This document shows positions 32,145 to 38,602 of a DNA stretch of 64,000 nt, piece after piece. Source of the DNA: Plantactinospora soyae (GTDB lineage: Bacteria > Actinomycetota > Actinomycetes > Mycobacteriales > Micromonosporaceae); assembly GCF_014874095.1 (NCBI RefSeq), contig NZ_JADBEB010000001.1:9548001-9612000 (forward strand), written 5' to 3'. Every line of letters begins with the position of its first letter. The first letter of the stretch is position 1. The notes below the pieces were generated by a model. The model saw only the letters and a program-made list of their open reading frames with translations, was not told where the DNA came from and made no database searches. Both the position numbers and the translations under genes were made by a program.

Positions 32145-33319
32145 GACGCCTCCCCGAATGCGACATCGCTGGCGAGTACGGCGGCGCCGGTGACCCCGGC
32201 CCGCGAGCCGAGCTCGGAGAGGACCACCGGCAGGTTGCCGGTGGCCAGCGGTAGTGACCGCCGGTAGACCACGCTTCGGATCTCCGCGAGCAGGATGTGG
32301 CCGAGCTGGGCCAGCCCGCCGCCGATGACGATCATCGACGGGTTGGCGAAGCTGACCAGGCCGGCGAGCACCCCACCGACCCGGCGCCCGCCGTCGCGGA
32401 TCAGCCGGATGCAGGTCACGTCCCCCTCGATCGCGCCCTCCGCGACGTCGAGCGCAGTGACCGCACCGGCGGCCGCGAGCCGTTCGCTGAGGGCGGGCGA
32501 GGCACCGGTACGGGCGGCAACGGTGGCGTCCTTGGCCACTGCGGCACCACTGAACAGGGCCTCCAGACAGCCGACGTTCCCACACGAGCACATCGGCCCG
32601 TGCGAGTCGACCTGGATGTGCCCGATGTCGCCGGCACACCCGTCGGTCCCCCGGTAGACCTCGCCGGCCAGGTAGATGCCGCACCCGATGCCTGTGCCGA
32701 TCTTGACGAACAGGAAGTCGTCCACCGAGTGCGCGACCCCGCCGTGCCGTTCGCCGATAGCCATGATGTTGACGTCGTTGTCCACGACGGCCGGACAACC
32801 GTGCTCGCGGGTCAGCAGCTCGCGGACCGGAAAGCGGTCCCAGCCGGGCATGATCGGCGGCGAGACCGGCACTCCGTCACGGAAGCTCACCGGGCCGGGT
32901 ACGCCGATGCCGACCGCGTGCAGGCGCTCGTACGCCCCGTCCGACCTCGCCTTGTGCAACAGCTCGTTGACCCGGTGCAGGATGACCTTCGGTCCGGAAC
33001 GGATGTCGGTGGCCTCGGCGTACGCGGCGACCGGTTCGAGCCGGCCGTTGACCACCTCGACGTCGATCGAGCTGGCGCCCAGATCGACCGCGGCGAACCG
33101 CAGGTCGGGGTTGAGTTCGACCAGTGTGGAGCGCCGGCCGCCCCGCGAAGCGGCCAGTCCCGCCTCGGCCACGTAGCCGAGGCTGACCAGCCGTTCCAGC
33201 TCTGCGAGCAGCCGTGGCCGGGGCATCTGCAACCGGTCGGCGAGCTCGGCACGGGAAACGGCGCCCTGGTCGCGCAGCAGCCGTAGCAACCGAAGGTGCA
33301 GCGGATCCGCCGTACGCAC
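32141..33319 (-). CDS. ROK-family transcriptional regulator
   Basis: 392 residues. An N-terminal winged helix-turn-helix (HLRLLRLLRDQGAVSRAELADRLQM) is followed by a ROK sugar-kinase-like domain: AAVDLGASSIDVEVV, GIGVPGPVSFRDG, VVDNDVNIMAIGE, GTGIGCGIYL, and an intact zinc motif CSCGNVGCLEAL. The start is GTG at 33319 with GGAGGTGAG about 8 bases upstream; the frame is open further up but through the promoter. It is the first gene of the transporter operon and probably represses it until the sugar binds. A strong palindrome 118-139 bases upstream is the likely operator. Confidence 0.88.
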   Translation of the reverse strand: MRTADPLHLRLLRLLRDQGAVSRAELADRLQMPRPRLLAELERLVSLGYVAEAGLAASRGGRRSTLVELNPDLRFAAVDLGASSIDVEVVNGRLEPVAAYAEATDIRSGPKVILHRVNELLHKARSDGAYERLHAVGIGVPGPVSFRDGVPVSPPIMPGWDRFPVRELLTREHGCPAVVDNDVNIMAIGERHGGVAHSVDDFLFVKIGTGIGCGIYLAGEVYRGTDGCAGDIGHIQVDSHGPMCSCGNVGCLEALFSGAAVAKDATVAARTGASPALSERLAAAGAVTALDVAEGAIEGDVTCIRLIRDGGRRVGGVLAGLVSFANPSMIVIGGGLAQLGHILLAEIRSVVYRRSLPLATGNLPVVLSELGSRAGVTGAAVLASDVAFGEAS

Positions 33320-33436
33320 TTGGGACTCACCTCCGTCGGCCTCACGTTCACGCCGACGCAATGCCCGCGTGTTATGTCCGACACAGTAAGAGCCTTCCGC
33401 ACCAGCTGTCCAGAGCTTCATCCGATCTGACGCTAA

Positions 33437-33458
33437 CTTTTGTCCGAACAGACAAAAG
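33437..33458. promoter_or_regulatory. Palindromic operator candidate for the ROK regulator
   Basis: CTTTTGTC (33437-33444), six bases CGAACA, then GACAAAAG (33451-33458): perfect 8-bp arms, A/T-rich at the outer ends. It lies upstream of the ROK operon start at 33319. Confidence 0.65.
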
Positions 33459-33646
33459 CTAGATGTGGATCTAGGAAAGCGACCAGTGACCCTCCGTGAA
33501 CGGGCCCTTCTTGACCTCGCGATCGCCCTGAGCTGGACGAACAGCTCCGGTATCGCCGGGTACCCGGGCAGTGGCGGCCCGGTCACGCGCCAACTCCAGG
33601 TCCCAATCGGCACCGGACGCGGTGGCGGATCTGACGGCCAGCCGAC

Positions 33647-33733
33647 GTTGCTCCAGGCGGCGGAGGTCAGGGGCCGTTGCTCCAGGCGGCGGAGGTCAGC
33701 AGCCGTTGCTCCAGGCGGCGGAGGTCAGCAGCC
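33647..33733. repeat. 29-bp tandem repeat, three copies
   Basis: Units start at 33647, 33676 and 33705 (GTTGCTCCAGGCGGCGGAGG...). They are identical except for GGGGCC versus GCAGCC at the end of the first unit. The period is not a multiple of three and no gene crosses it. Confidence 0.92.
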
Positions 33734-33905
33734 GAACCGGCACCGTGGACCGACTAGCTCCCTGGGCAGGCCCAGCGGAATCGTCGCCGAGCGCCGCGTT
33801 CAACGGCCGGGCCATGGACTGGGAGATTCCGAGTTCCATCCGAACCCGGGAGCAGTCCGACTGGTCATCGTCGCGCCGAGGCTGCCGGCTGCCGAGTTGC
33901 CGATG

Positions 33906-34661
33906 TCACCGCCGGCTGGCGGCCGAACACCCGATGAGCTGGTCGTGGAGGCGGAGGATGTCGGCGCTCGGGACCACACCCAACTCCTCCGCCAGGTGCC
34001 GGCACAGTTGCCGGTACACGAGGATCGCGTCCACCTGTCTGCCGCTGCGGTGTAGTGCGAGCATGAGCTGGCCCTGAATCCGCTCCCTGGCGGGGAACTC
34101 CGCACACATCTTGATCAGGTCGCCGACGATCCGCTCGTGCCGACCGCACTCCAGTTCAAGGTCGAAGAATTCCTCGGACGCGGTGAGTTGCAGTTCGGTC
34201 AGCCAGGCGGCGCTGGCGGCGACGGCCTGACTGTCAAGGTCGTCGAGCACCGGCCCGCGCCACATACCCAGGGCCGACCGGTAGTGCGCGGTGGCCTCCT
34301 CGAAGCGGCCCGCCGCCGCGGACTCACGCGCCGCCGAGACCCGGCCGACGAAGACCCGGGCGTCCAGGTCCTCGGGTCGGACGTTGAGCTGGTAGCCGCT
34401 CGGTCTGGTCTCGAGCAGCGTGTCCGGCGCACCGGCTCGCACGAGACGACCGCGCAGCGCCGCTACGCAGTTCTGCACCTGTTTCCGGGCCGTCGACGGC
34501 GGATACACATCCCAGACAGCGGCGACCAGCCGGTCGATCGAACTCCTGCCCTCAACCGCCAGCAGGAGCGCACCGAGGATCTTCCGTTGTCTGTCCCCAG
34601 TTAGATCGACGCGTCGGCCTGCCACCGTGATCTCCAGCGGGCCGAGGATAGCGAACTCCAC
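33906..34661 (-). CDS. SARP-family transcriptional activator
   Basis: 251 residues. An OmpR-type winged helix (MEFAILGPLEITVAGRRVDL, RQRKILGALLLA, ALRGRLVRAG, GYQLNV) covers residues 1 to about 95. A bacterial transcriptional activation domain, alpha-helical TPR-like, covers about 96-245 (AAWLTELQLTASEEFFDLELECGRHE, HRSGRQVDAILVYRQLCRHLAEELGV). There is no ATPase or sensor domain, so it is a short DnrI/RedD-type SARP. The start is GTG at 34661. It faces the MauE-like cluster across about 208 bases containing direct repeats, the DNA form SARPs bind, so it probably activates that cluster. Confidence 0.9.
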   Translation of the reverse strand: MEFAILGPLEITVAGRRVDLTGDRQRKILGALLLAVEGRSSIDRLVAAVWDVYPPSTARKQVQNCVAALRGRLVRAGAPDTLLETRPSGYQLNVRPEDLDARVFVGRVSAARESAAAGRFEEATAHYRSALGMWRGPVLDDLDSQAVAASAAWLTELQLTASEEFFDLELECGRHERIVGDLIKMCAEFPARERIQGQLMLALHRSGRQVDAILVYRQLCRHLAEELGVVPSADILRLHDQLIGCSAASRR

Positions 34662-34742
34662 GAACCTGCCCCCTCCGGGGCCACAGTGGAGCCAGCTGAA
34701 CTTGCCAGGCCCCCCGTGACCACCCTCAGAAGCCGATCCTCC

Positions 34743-34797
34743 TCGATCGACTTGCTGCCGTCAACCTCGATCCACTTGCTGCCGTCAACCTCGATCG
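34743..34797. promoter_or_regulatory. Direct repeats with TCGATC heptamers, possible SARP binding site
   Basis: Two 24-bp units (34743-34766, 34767-34790) of the form TCGATCGACTTGCTGCCGTC... differ by one base, and a third TCGATCG starts at 34791. SARPs bind direct heptamer repeats (TCGAG-like) on one helix face upstream of the -10. The 24-bp spacing is slightly longer than the usual 22. Confidence 0.55.
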
Positions 34798-34799
34798 GC

Positions 34800-34821
34800 G
34801 ATGACAAAACGATGACAAAGC
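34800..34821. repeat. 11-bp direct repeat GATGACAAA(A/G)C
   Basis: GATGACAAAAC (34800-34810) is followed at once by GATGACAAAGC (34811-34821): one helical turn apart, in the leader just before the MauE-like gene. This could be part of the activator site or the -10 region. Confidence 0.5.
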
Positions 34822-34869
34822 CATGCAATGCTTGCCGGCGAATGTTGCTGGTACAGGAAGGACTCGCCA

Positions 34870-35397
34870 ATGGCGTCGATGCATGACGTGGTGTTGGTGG
34901 TGGTCAACAGCGTTGCGGCCGCCATCCTGGTGCAGGCTGCGCTCAGCAAGATCGCGGCGCCATCCCATCTACGCCAGGCTCTGTCCGAAGTCGACGTACC
35001 AGACGCTCTGACGACGACCAACGCCGTCCGGCTCTATGCCGGCATCGAGTGCCTCGCCGGCATAGCGTTGCTGTTCTCGGCGACCCGTTCGGTCGGCGCC
35101 GTTCTCGTCGCCGCGCTCGGCCTGGTGTTCATCGGCCTCGGTGGGCTGGGTATGGCGCGGGGCAGTGTCGAGCCGTGTGGGTGCTTCGGTAATCCGGCCG
35201 GACGACCGCTCGGCATCACCAACGTCGCGCTCGGTGCGGCGCTGGTGGCGGCGGGGGCGACGAACCTTTTGACGCGATCGCCGACCGGCTCGGCCGCCCT
35301 GCTCGGCACGGCGCTCGCCCTGCTCGTCCTGTGCCTGTACGTCAACCGGGCCTGGGCCTGGCCGTTGATCCGTCCACGGAGGGGAACCTCATTGTGA
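34870..35397 (+). CDS. MauE/DoxX-like membrane redox protein
   Basis: 175 residues, four membrane helices. MHDVVLVVVNSVAAAILVQAALSKIA is the characteristic first helix, then RLYAGIECLAGIALLFSA, and a Cys pair in VEPCGCFGNPAG between helices 3 and 4. MauE-type proteins help make disulfides in the small subunit of methylamine dehydrogenase, acting with MauD. I placed the start at the ATG 34870 with GGAAGG about 9 bases upstream; an ATG three codons later is possible. The GTGA overlap with the next gene shows coupling. This is the first gene of the island facing the SARP. Confidence 0.83.
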   Translation: MASMHDVVLVVVNSVAAAILVQAALSKIAAPSHLRQALSEVDVPDALTTTNAVRLYAGIECLAGIALLFSATRSVGAVLVAALGLVFIGLGGLGMARGSVEPCGCFGNPAGRPLGITNVALGAALVAAGATNLLTRSPTGSAALLGTALALLVLCLYVNRAWAWPLIRPRRGTSL

Positions 35398-35939
35398 TCC
35401 TTTTTCTGAGCATCGTTGTCCTCATCCTCGCCGGCGCCATCGTCATGGTGTTCGCGATGCTCGGGGAGTTGTCGTCCCGGGTACCCGCCTCCAACGAGGA
35501 GTCGCTGCGCCGGATCGAGGCGATCGACACGGCGCGGACCGGGCACAGTCCATCCCACTGGCCGGCCGAGCTCGCGCACGTCGCCGAGCAGGAGTACTCA
35601 CTCGTGCTCATCCTCAGTTCCACCTGCGTGAGCTGCGAGAAGATCGCCGGTCAGGTGTCGAAGATGCTCGACCGTGGCCCCGCGAACCTCGGCCTCGTCG
35701 TGGCGTGCCCGGCCCGGGAACGGGGTGAGCATTTCGCCGCCACGCACGGCATCGACCGCGGAACGCTCTACATCGACGAGGACGGCGCCTGGACCAAGGG
35801 CGAGTTCTCCGTTGAAACCAGCCCCGCCGCGCTGCTGTTCCGAAATGGACGGTTGCAGTCGGCGTTGCTGTTCTGGGATTTGCCCGCCGTACTGACTGCG
35901 GTGGGTTCGATGAGTGCAAACGACCAGGAGGTGGCGTGA
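35394..35939 (+). CDS. MauD-like membrane-anchored thioredoxin-fold protein
   Basis: 181 residues. The N-terminal membrane anchor reads MILFLSIVVLILAGAIVMVFAMLGEL. A short linker is followed by a thioredoxin-like domain facing outward with a CxxC site in LILSSTCVSCEKIA. It then shows FAATHGIDRGTLYIDEDG and a cis-Pro region in ETSPAALLFRNGRL. MauD proteins have this form and act with MauE on disulfides of exported proteins. The start is GTG at 35394 with GGAGGGG upstream, and the gene ends in a GTGA overlap with the Cys-rich gene. Confidence 0.8.
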   Translation: MILFLSIVVLILAGAIVMVFAMLGELSSRVPASNEESLRRIEAIDTARTGHSPSHWPAELAHVAEQEYSLVLILSSTCVSCEKIAGQVSKMLDRGPANLGLVVACPARERGEHFAATHGIDRGTLYIDEDGAWTKGEFSVETSPAALLFRNGRLQSALLFWDLPAVLTAVGSMSANDQEVA

Positions 35940-36256
35940 AAACCCAGGTGAGCAAGATGACGACCGGTCGGCGGAAGGTACTGGCCGGCGTCGGGGCGAG
36001 CGGGCTGGCCATGGCGGCCGCGGTGTTCGGCCGCAGCACCCCGGCACAGGCAGCGAACCACGCGTGCTGCACGCTGGTGTTCGTACCGCCGAACGTGTCC
36101 TACGCCAGCTGCACCAGTGGCCGGCACTACGTCTGGCAGTGCACGTTCGGCACGGTCGGACCGGTGTACCGGTACAACTGCTGCGAGAAGATGAACTCCG
36201 CGGGCAAGACCATCGGCTCCGCCACGCGGTACACCTGCATCTCGAACTGCGGCTAG
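35936..36256 (+). CDS. Tat-exported cysteine-rich small protein (possible amine-dehydrogenase light-chain relative)
   Basis: 106 residues. The Tat signal reads TTGRRKVLAGVGASGLAMAA and ends APAQA-like (STPAQA-ANHACC). The mature part is about 67 residues with eight Cys: two CC pairs (HACC, YNCCE) and four singles (YASC, VWQC, RYTC, SNCG). It is rich in Tyr but has one Trp only. The spacing Y-x-x-C...C...YxYNCC recalls the beta subunit of methylamine dehydrogenase, but a tryptophan-tryptophylquinone cofactor needs two Trp. The GTG start follows AGGAGGTGGC. Co-location with MauE and MauD proteins strongly suggests that these form its four disulfides. The function is unknown; it may be an enzyme subunit or a modified peptide. 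Confidence 0.75.
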   Translation: MKTQVSKMTTGRRKVLAGVGASGLAMAAAVFGRSTPAQAANHACCTLVFVPPNVSYASCTSGRHYVWQCTFGTVGPVYRYNCCEKMNSAGKTIGSATRYTCISNCG

Positions 36257-36260
36257 TTCA

Positions 36261-36320
36261 ATGACCGTCGTCGTCGGGATCGCGCTGCTCGGCGCGATCC
36301 TCCAGATGCAGAGCCCTTGA
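36261..36320 (+). CDS. Possible 19-residue hydrophobic peptide
   Basis: ATG at 36261, stop TGA at 36318: MTVVVGIALLGAILQMQSP. It begins four bases after the stop of the Cys-rich gene and ends ten bases before the next start. There is no clear ribosome binding site, so it would rely on reinitiation. It may be chance. Confidence 0.25.
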   Translation: MTVVVGIALLGAILQMQSP

Positions 36321-36329
36321 GGCACGTCC

Positions 36330-36908
36330 ATGGCCGGGGTCGCCGGCCCAATGCTGAGGCATGACCGGGCCGGTGCCATCCGGTTCCTGCTCGGACTCCT
36401 GATCGGCGGACTCGCCGGATCGGTCGTCCTGGCGGTGCCTTTCTACGTGCTGGGCCGGCTGACCGAGGCGCTGCTGACGGAGCAGGTGCGGTGGGTGGTC
36501 TTCGGGGTGGTCGTCGTCGTAGCCGGCGTCGTCGACCTGACGTTGCGCACGCCGCACGTTCAACGCCAGGTGCCACAACGTCTGGTACGGACCTTGAAGC
36601 CGGGCCCGCTCGGCCTGGTCTGGGGCGTTGACCTCGCGATGCTGTTCACCACGCAGAAGACGACGTCGCTGCTCTGGGTGGCGTTGGCGGGGCTGGTACT
36701 CGTCGCGCCGGGGCTCGCACCAGCCCTCCTCGCCGCGTCGTGGGCGGTGGCATGGCTGGCGATGGTCTATCTGAGCGTACGCAGACCGACACTGATTCCG
36801 ATCGGTGAGGAGCGGTTGACATGGCAGGACCTGGTAAAGATTCTCCGGCGCGTGTCCGGAACGATCTTGCTGGGGACGGCGGTGATCGGAGCGTTCATGC
36901 TGAGCTGA
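36330..36908 (+). CDS. Membrane protein of the SARP/Mau-like island
   Basis: 192 residues with about six hydrophobic segments (AIRFLLGLLIGGLAGSVVLA, WVVFGVVVVVAGVVDL, LLWVALAGLVLVAPGL, GTILLGTAVIGAFML). GAGG lies 7 bases before the ATG. A cytosolic loop VDLAMLFTTQKTTSL lies in the middle. The layout resembles CcdA/DsbD-type or methylamine-utilisation membrane proteins in size, but it lacks the Cys pair needed for CcdA electron transfer, so I do not assign a function. Confidence 0.7.
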   Translation: MAGVAGPMLRHDRAGAIRFLLGLLIGGLAGSVVLAVPFYVLGRLTEALLTEQVRWVVFGVVVVVAGVVDLTLRTPHVQRQVPQRLVRTLKPGPLGLVWGVDLAMLFTTQKTTSLLWVALAGLVLVAPGLAPALLAASWAVAWLAMVYLSVRRPTLIPIGEERLTWQDLVKILRRVSGTILLGTAVIGAFMLS

Positions 36909-37300
36909 ACCCCGATCGCGTCCTCACGCCCGACCCGACCGGCGGTCAGGTCATCATCACCCGCTTCGAGTGCCCGAACCTGCGGGTACTGCTGTACCTG
37001 CTGGCGCTGCACGTCCGGATCAAGCGGGACGTACAGCGCAACGTACCGGGGTTGATCGCGAGCCGTGTCGTCGTGCACTGGCGGCAGCGGACGATGCTCA
37101 GCATCACGCTGTGGCCGGATCTCGAAAGCGTCTACGACATGGGCTCGGTGCCGCGACACGTGAGCGGATCCCGGCTCCCGGGGCGACTGGGTGTCGCGAC
37201 GAGCAGCGGAGTCTTCACCTTCACCGGCGACTGGCGGCGGGTGATGTTCGGATCGCCGGCCAAGGCACGGTCACCGCTGCGGCCCCTGAAAACACAATGA
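36821..37300 (+). CDS. Hypothetical protein, ABM/DUF3291-like alpha/beta
   Basis: 159 residues. GGTGAGGAGC stands 7 bases before the ATG at 36821, an excellent site, so the gene begins 88 bases inside the membrane-protein gene in another frame. From about residue 43 it reads GGQVIITRFECPNLRVLLYL, IASRVVVHWRQRTMLSITLWPDLESVYDMG, GVFTFTGDWRRVMF, a ferredoxin-like alpha/beta pattern seen in antibiotic-monooxygenase and DUF3291-type proteins. I see no catalytic signature. The N-terminal 40 residues are polar and probably disordered. Confidence 0.65.
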   Translation: MAGPGKDSPARVRNDLAGDGGDRSVHAELNPDRVLTPDPTGGQVIITRFECPNLRVLLYLLALHVRIKRDVQRNVPGLIASRVVVHWRQRTMLSITLWPDLESVYDMGSVPRHVSGSRLPGRLGVATSSGVFTFTGDWRRVMFGSPAKARSPLRPLKTQ

Positions 37301-37322
37301 CAAGCAAGTCGAAGGGAGCATC

Positions 37323-37601
37323 ATGGCAATACCAACCGATCGCGGTCACGTAATCCTGACGGAGGACGCCGCGGGCCAGACCACCGTCATGGTCGGTACC
37401 GGCTTGACCGACGGCGCGGTGCAGAACGTCTACGCCAAGCACGTCGGGGCGGCGGAGGTCAAGGTGCACCCCGGGGTGCGCCTGGCCAACGGTAGCCACG
37501 GCCGGCACAGCCTCGATGTCGTCGAGGTCTACGTCGGTGGCGACGACGTCGTCAACATCCGCCGGCTCGAAGCGAGCGGCGATCTGCGGGCGCAGGCGTA
37601 G
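37323..37601 (+). CDS. Hypothetical small protein, 92 aa
   Basis: AAGGGAGC lies just before the ATG at 37323. It is beta-rich with short repeats of Val/Gly/Asp (GHVILTEDAAGQTTVMVGTG, LDVVEVYVGGDDVVNIRRLE) and has no signal peptide, membrane segment or Cys. It is the last gene of the island, 22 bases after the previous one and followed by a strong hairpin. I do not recognise the family. Confidence 0.7.
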   Translation: MAIPTDRGHVILTEDAAGQTTVMVGTGLTDGAVQNVYAKHVGAAEVKVHPGVRLANGSHGRHSLDVVEVYVGGDDVVNIRRLEASGDLRAQA

Positions 37602-37609
37602 GTAATCGG

Positions 37610-37656
37610 GCCACAGCCCGGTCGGTGGTCCTGGTGATCAGCGACCGGGCTGTGGC
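37610..37656. terminator. Bidirectional terminator, 15-bp stem
   Basis: GCCACAGCCCGGTCG (37610-37624) pairs perfectly with CGACCGGGCTGTGGC (37642-37656), with a 17-base loop. It separates the plus-strand island from the minus-strand ABC exporter genes. Confidence 0.85.
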
Positions 37657-37715
37657 ACCGTGCTGTTACGGGCACGACAGGCAGGCCCGGAACGGCCGAG
37701 CGGCCACCGGCGGCG

Positions 37716-38525
37716 TCACTTGCAGAGCAGTCGACCCATTCGCCGGCCCGCGACGACCAGCCCCAGCACCGTGATCCCGACCAGGTAGAGCACGTCCACG
37801 AGTTGGCCCCATCCGCCGCCGGAGACGGAGATGCCCCGGATCAGTTCGACCGACCGGTAGAGCGGGGTCACCTCGACCACCCAGCGCAGCACCGACGGGT
37901 ACGCCTCGGCCGGTACGAACGTGCCGGAGAACAGGAACAGGGTGAACTGGGCCGAGCCCATCAGGTCGAAGTCCTGCCAACTGCGCATGAAAGTGGAGAG
38001 CGCCATCCCGAGCGCCCCGAACGCGAACCCGACCAGTACGGCGGCCGGAAAGGCGACCAGCGCCCGGACCGCGCTGGTCAGGTCCAGCGCCACCATGATG
38101 GCCAGGAACGCCGCCGAGTAGGCGGTGCCGCGCAGCATCGCCCAACCCAGCTCACCGAGCGCTATCTCGAACGGCTTGACCGGGGTGGCCAGGATGCCGT
38201 CGTACAGCTTCATGTACTTCATCTTGCCGAAGAAATTGAATGTCGTTTCGGCCAGCGCACCGCTCATCGCCGACGAGGCGAGCATCGCGGGTGCCACGAA
38301 CGCCGCGTAGGTGACCACCTCGCCGCCGGGCAACGTCAGGTCGCCGACCAGCGCCCCCACCCCGACGCCGATGGAGAGCAGATAGAGCAGCGGCTCGAAG
38401 AAACCCGAGATCAGCACGACCCAGTACGCCGACCGCAGCGCCGCGACGTTCCGCTCGGCCACCGAGACGGAACGGCGGGCCGCTCCCTCGAAACTGATCA
38501 GTCGAGGCAGGACGATGCTGACCAC
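37716..38525 (-). CDS. ABC-2 type permease (NodJ/DrrB-like), second of two
   Basis: 269 residues, six membrane helices. It has ABC-2 features: an N-terminal cytosolic part RNVAALRSAYWVVLISGFFEPLLYLL, ATPVKPFEIALGELGW, FAFGALGMALSTF, and the late motif FLFSGTFVPAEAYPSVLRWVVEVTPLYRSVELIR. The start is GTG at 38525 after GGAGG. It lies 77 bases after the other permease gene and is about as long, so the two probably form a heterodimer with the ATPase. Confidence 0.88.
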   Translation of the reverse strand: MVSIVLPRLISFEGAARRSVSVAERNVAALRSAYWVVLISGFFEPLLYLLSIGVGVGALVGDLTLPGGEVVTYAAFVAPAMLASSAMSGALAETTFNFFGKMKYMKLYDGILATPVKPFEIALGELGWAMLRGTAYSAAFLAIMVALDLTSAVRALVAFPAAVLVGFAFGALGMALSTFMRSWQDFDLMGSAQFTLFLFSGTFVPAEAYPSVLRWVVEVTPLYRSVELIRGISVSGGGWGQLVDVLYLVGITVLGLVVAGRRMGRLLCK

Positions 38526-38602
38526 GAACCTTCCTCCTTCGGTCGGGGACGGCGGAACACGTCCCGGGTGGGGCTGGTCACGGGCGGGGCGGACGGCGGC
38601 GG

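Larger units (their letters stand above)
33320..33905. other. Intergenic between ROK operon and SARP gene
   Basis: 586 bases. It holds the ROK operator palindrome (33437-33458) and a three-copy 29-bp repeat (33647-33733), and no credible gene. Both flanking genes are on the minus strand, so this is the promoter region of the ROK operon and the 3' side of the SARP gene. Confidence 0.5.

Noticed and set aside
35936-36256. Calling the Cys-rich protein a true methylamine dehydrogenase light chain
   Set aside because: Only one Trp, eight rather than twelve Cys, and no heavy-chain or MauG gene nearby.
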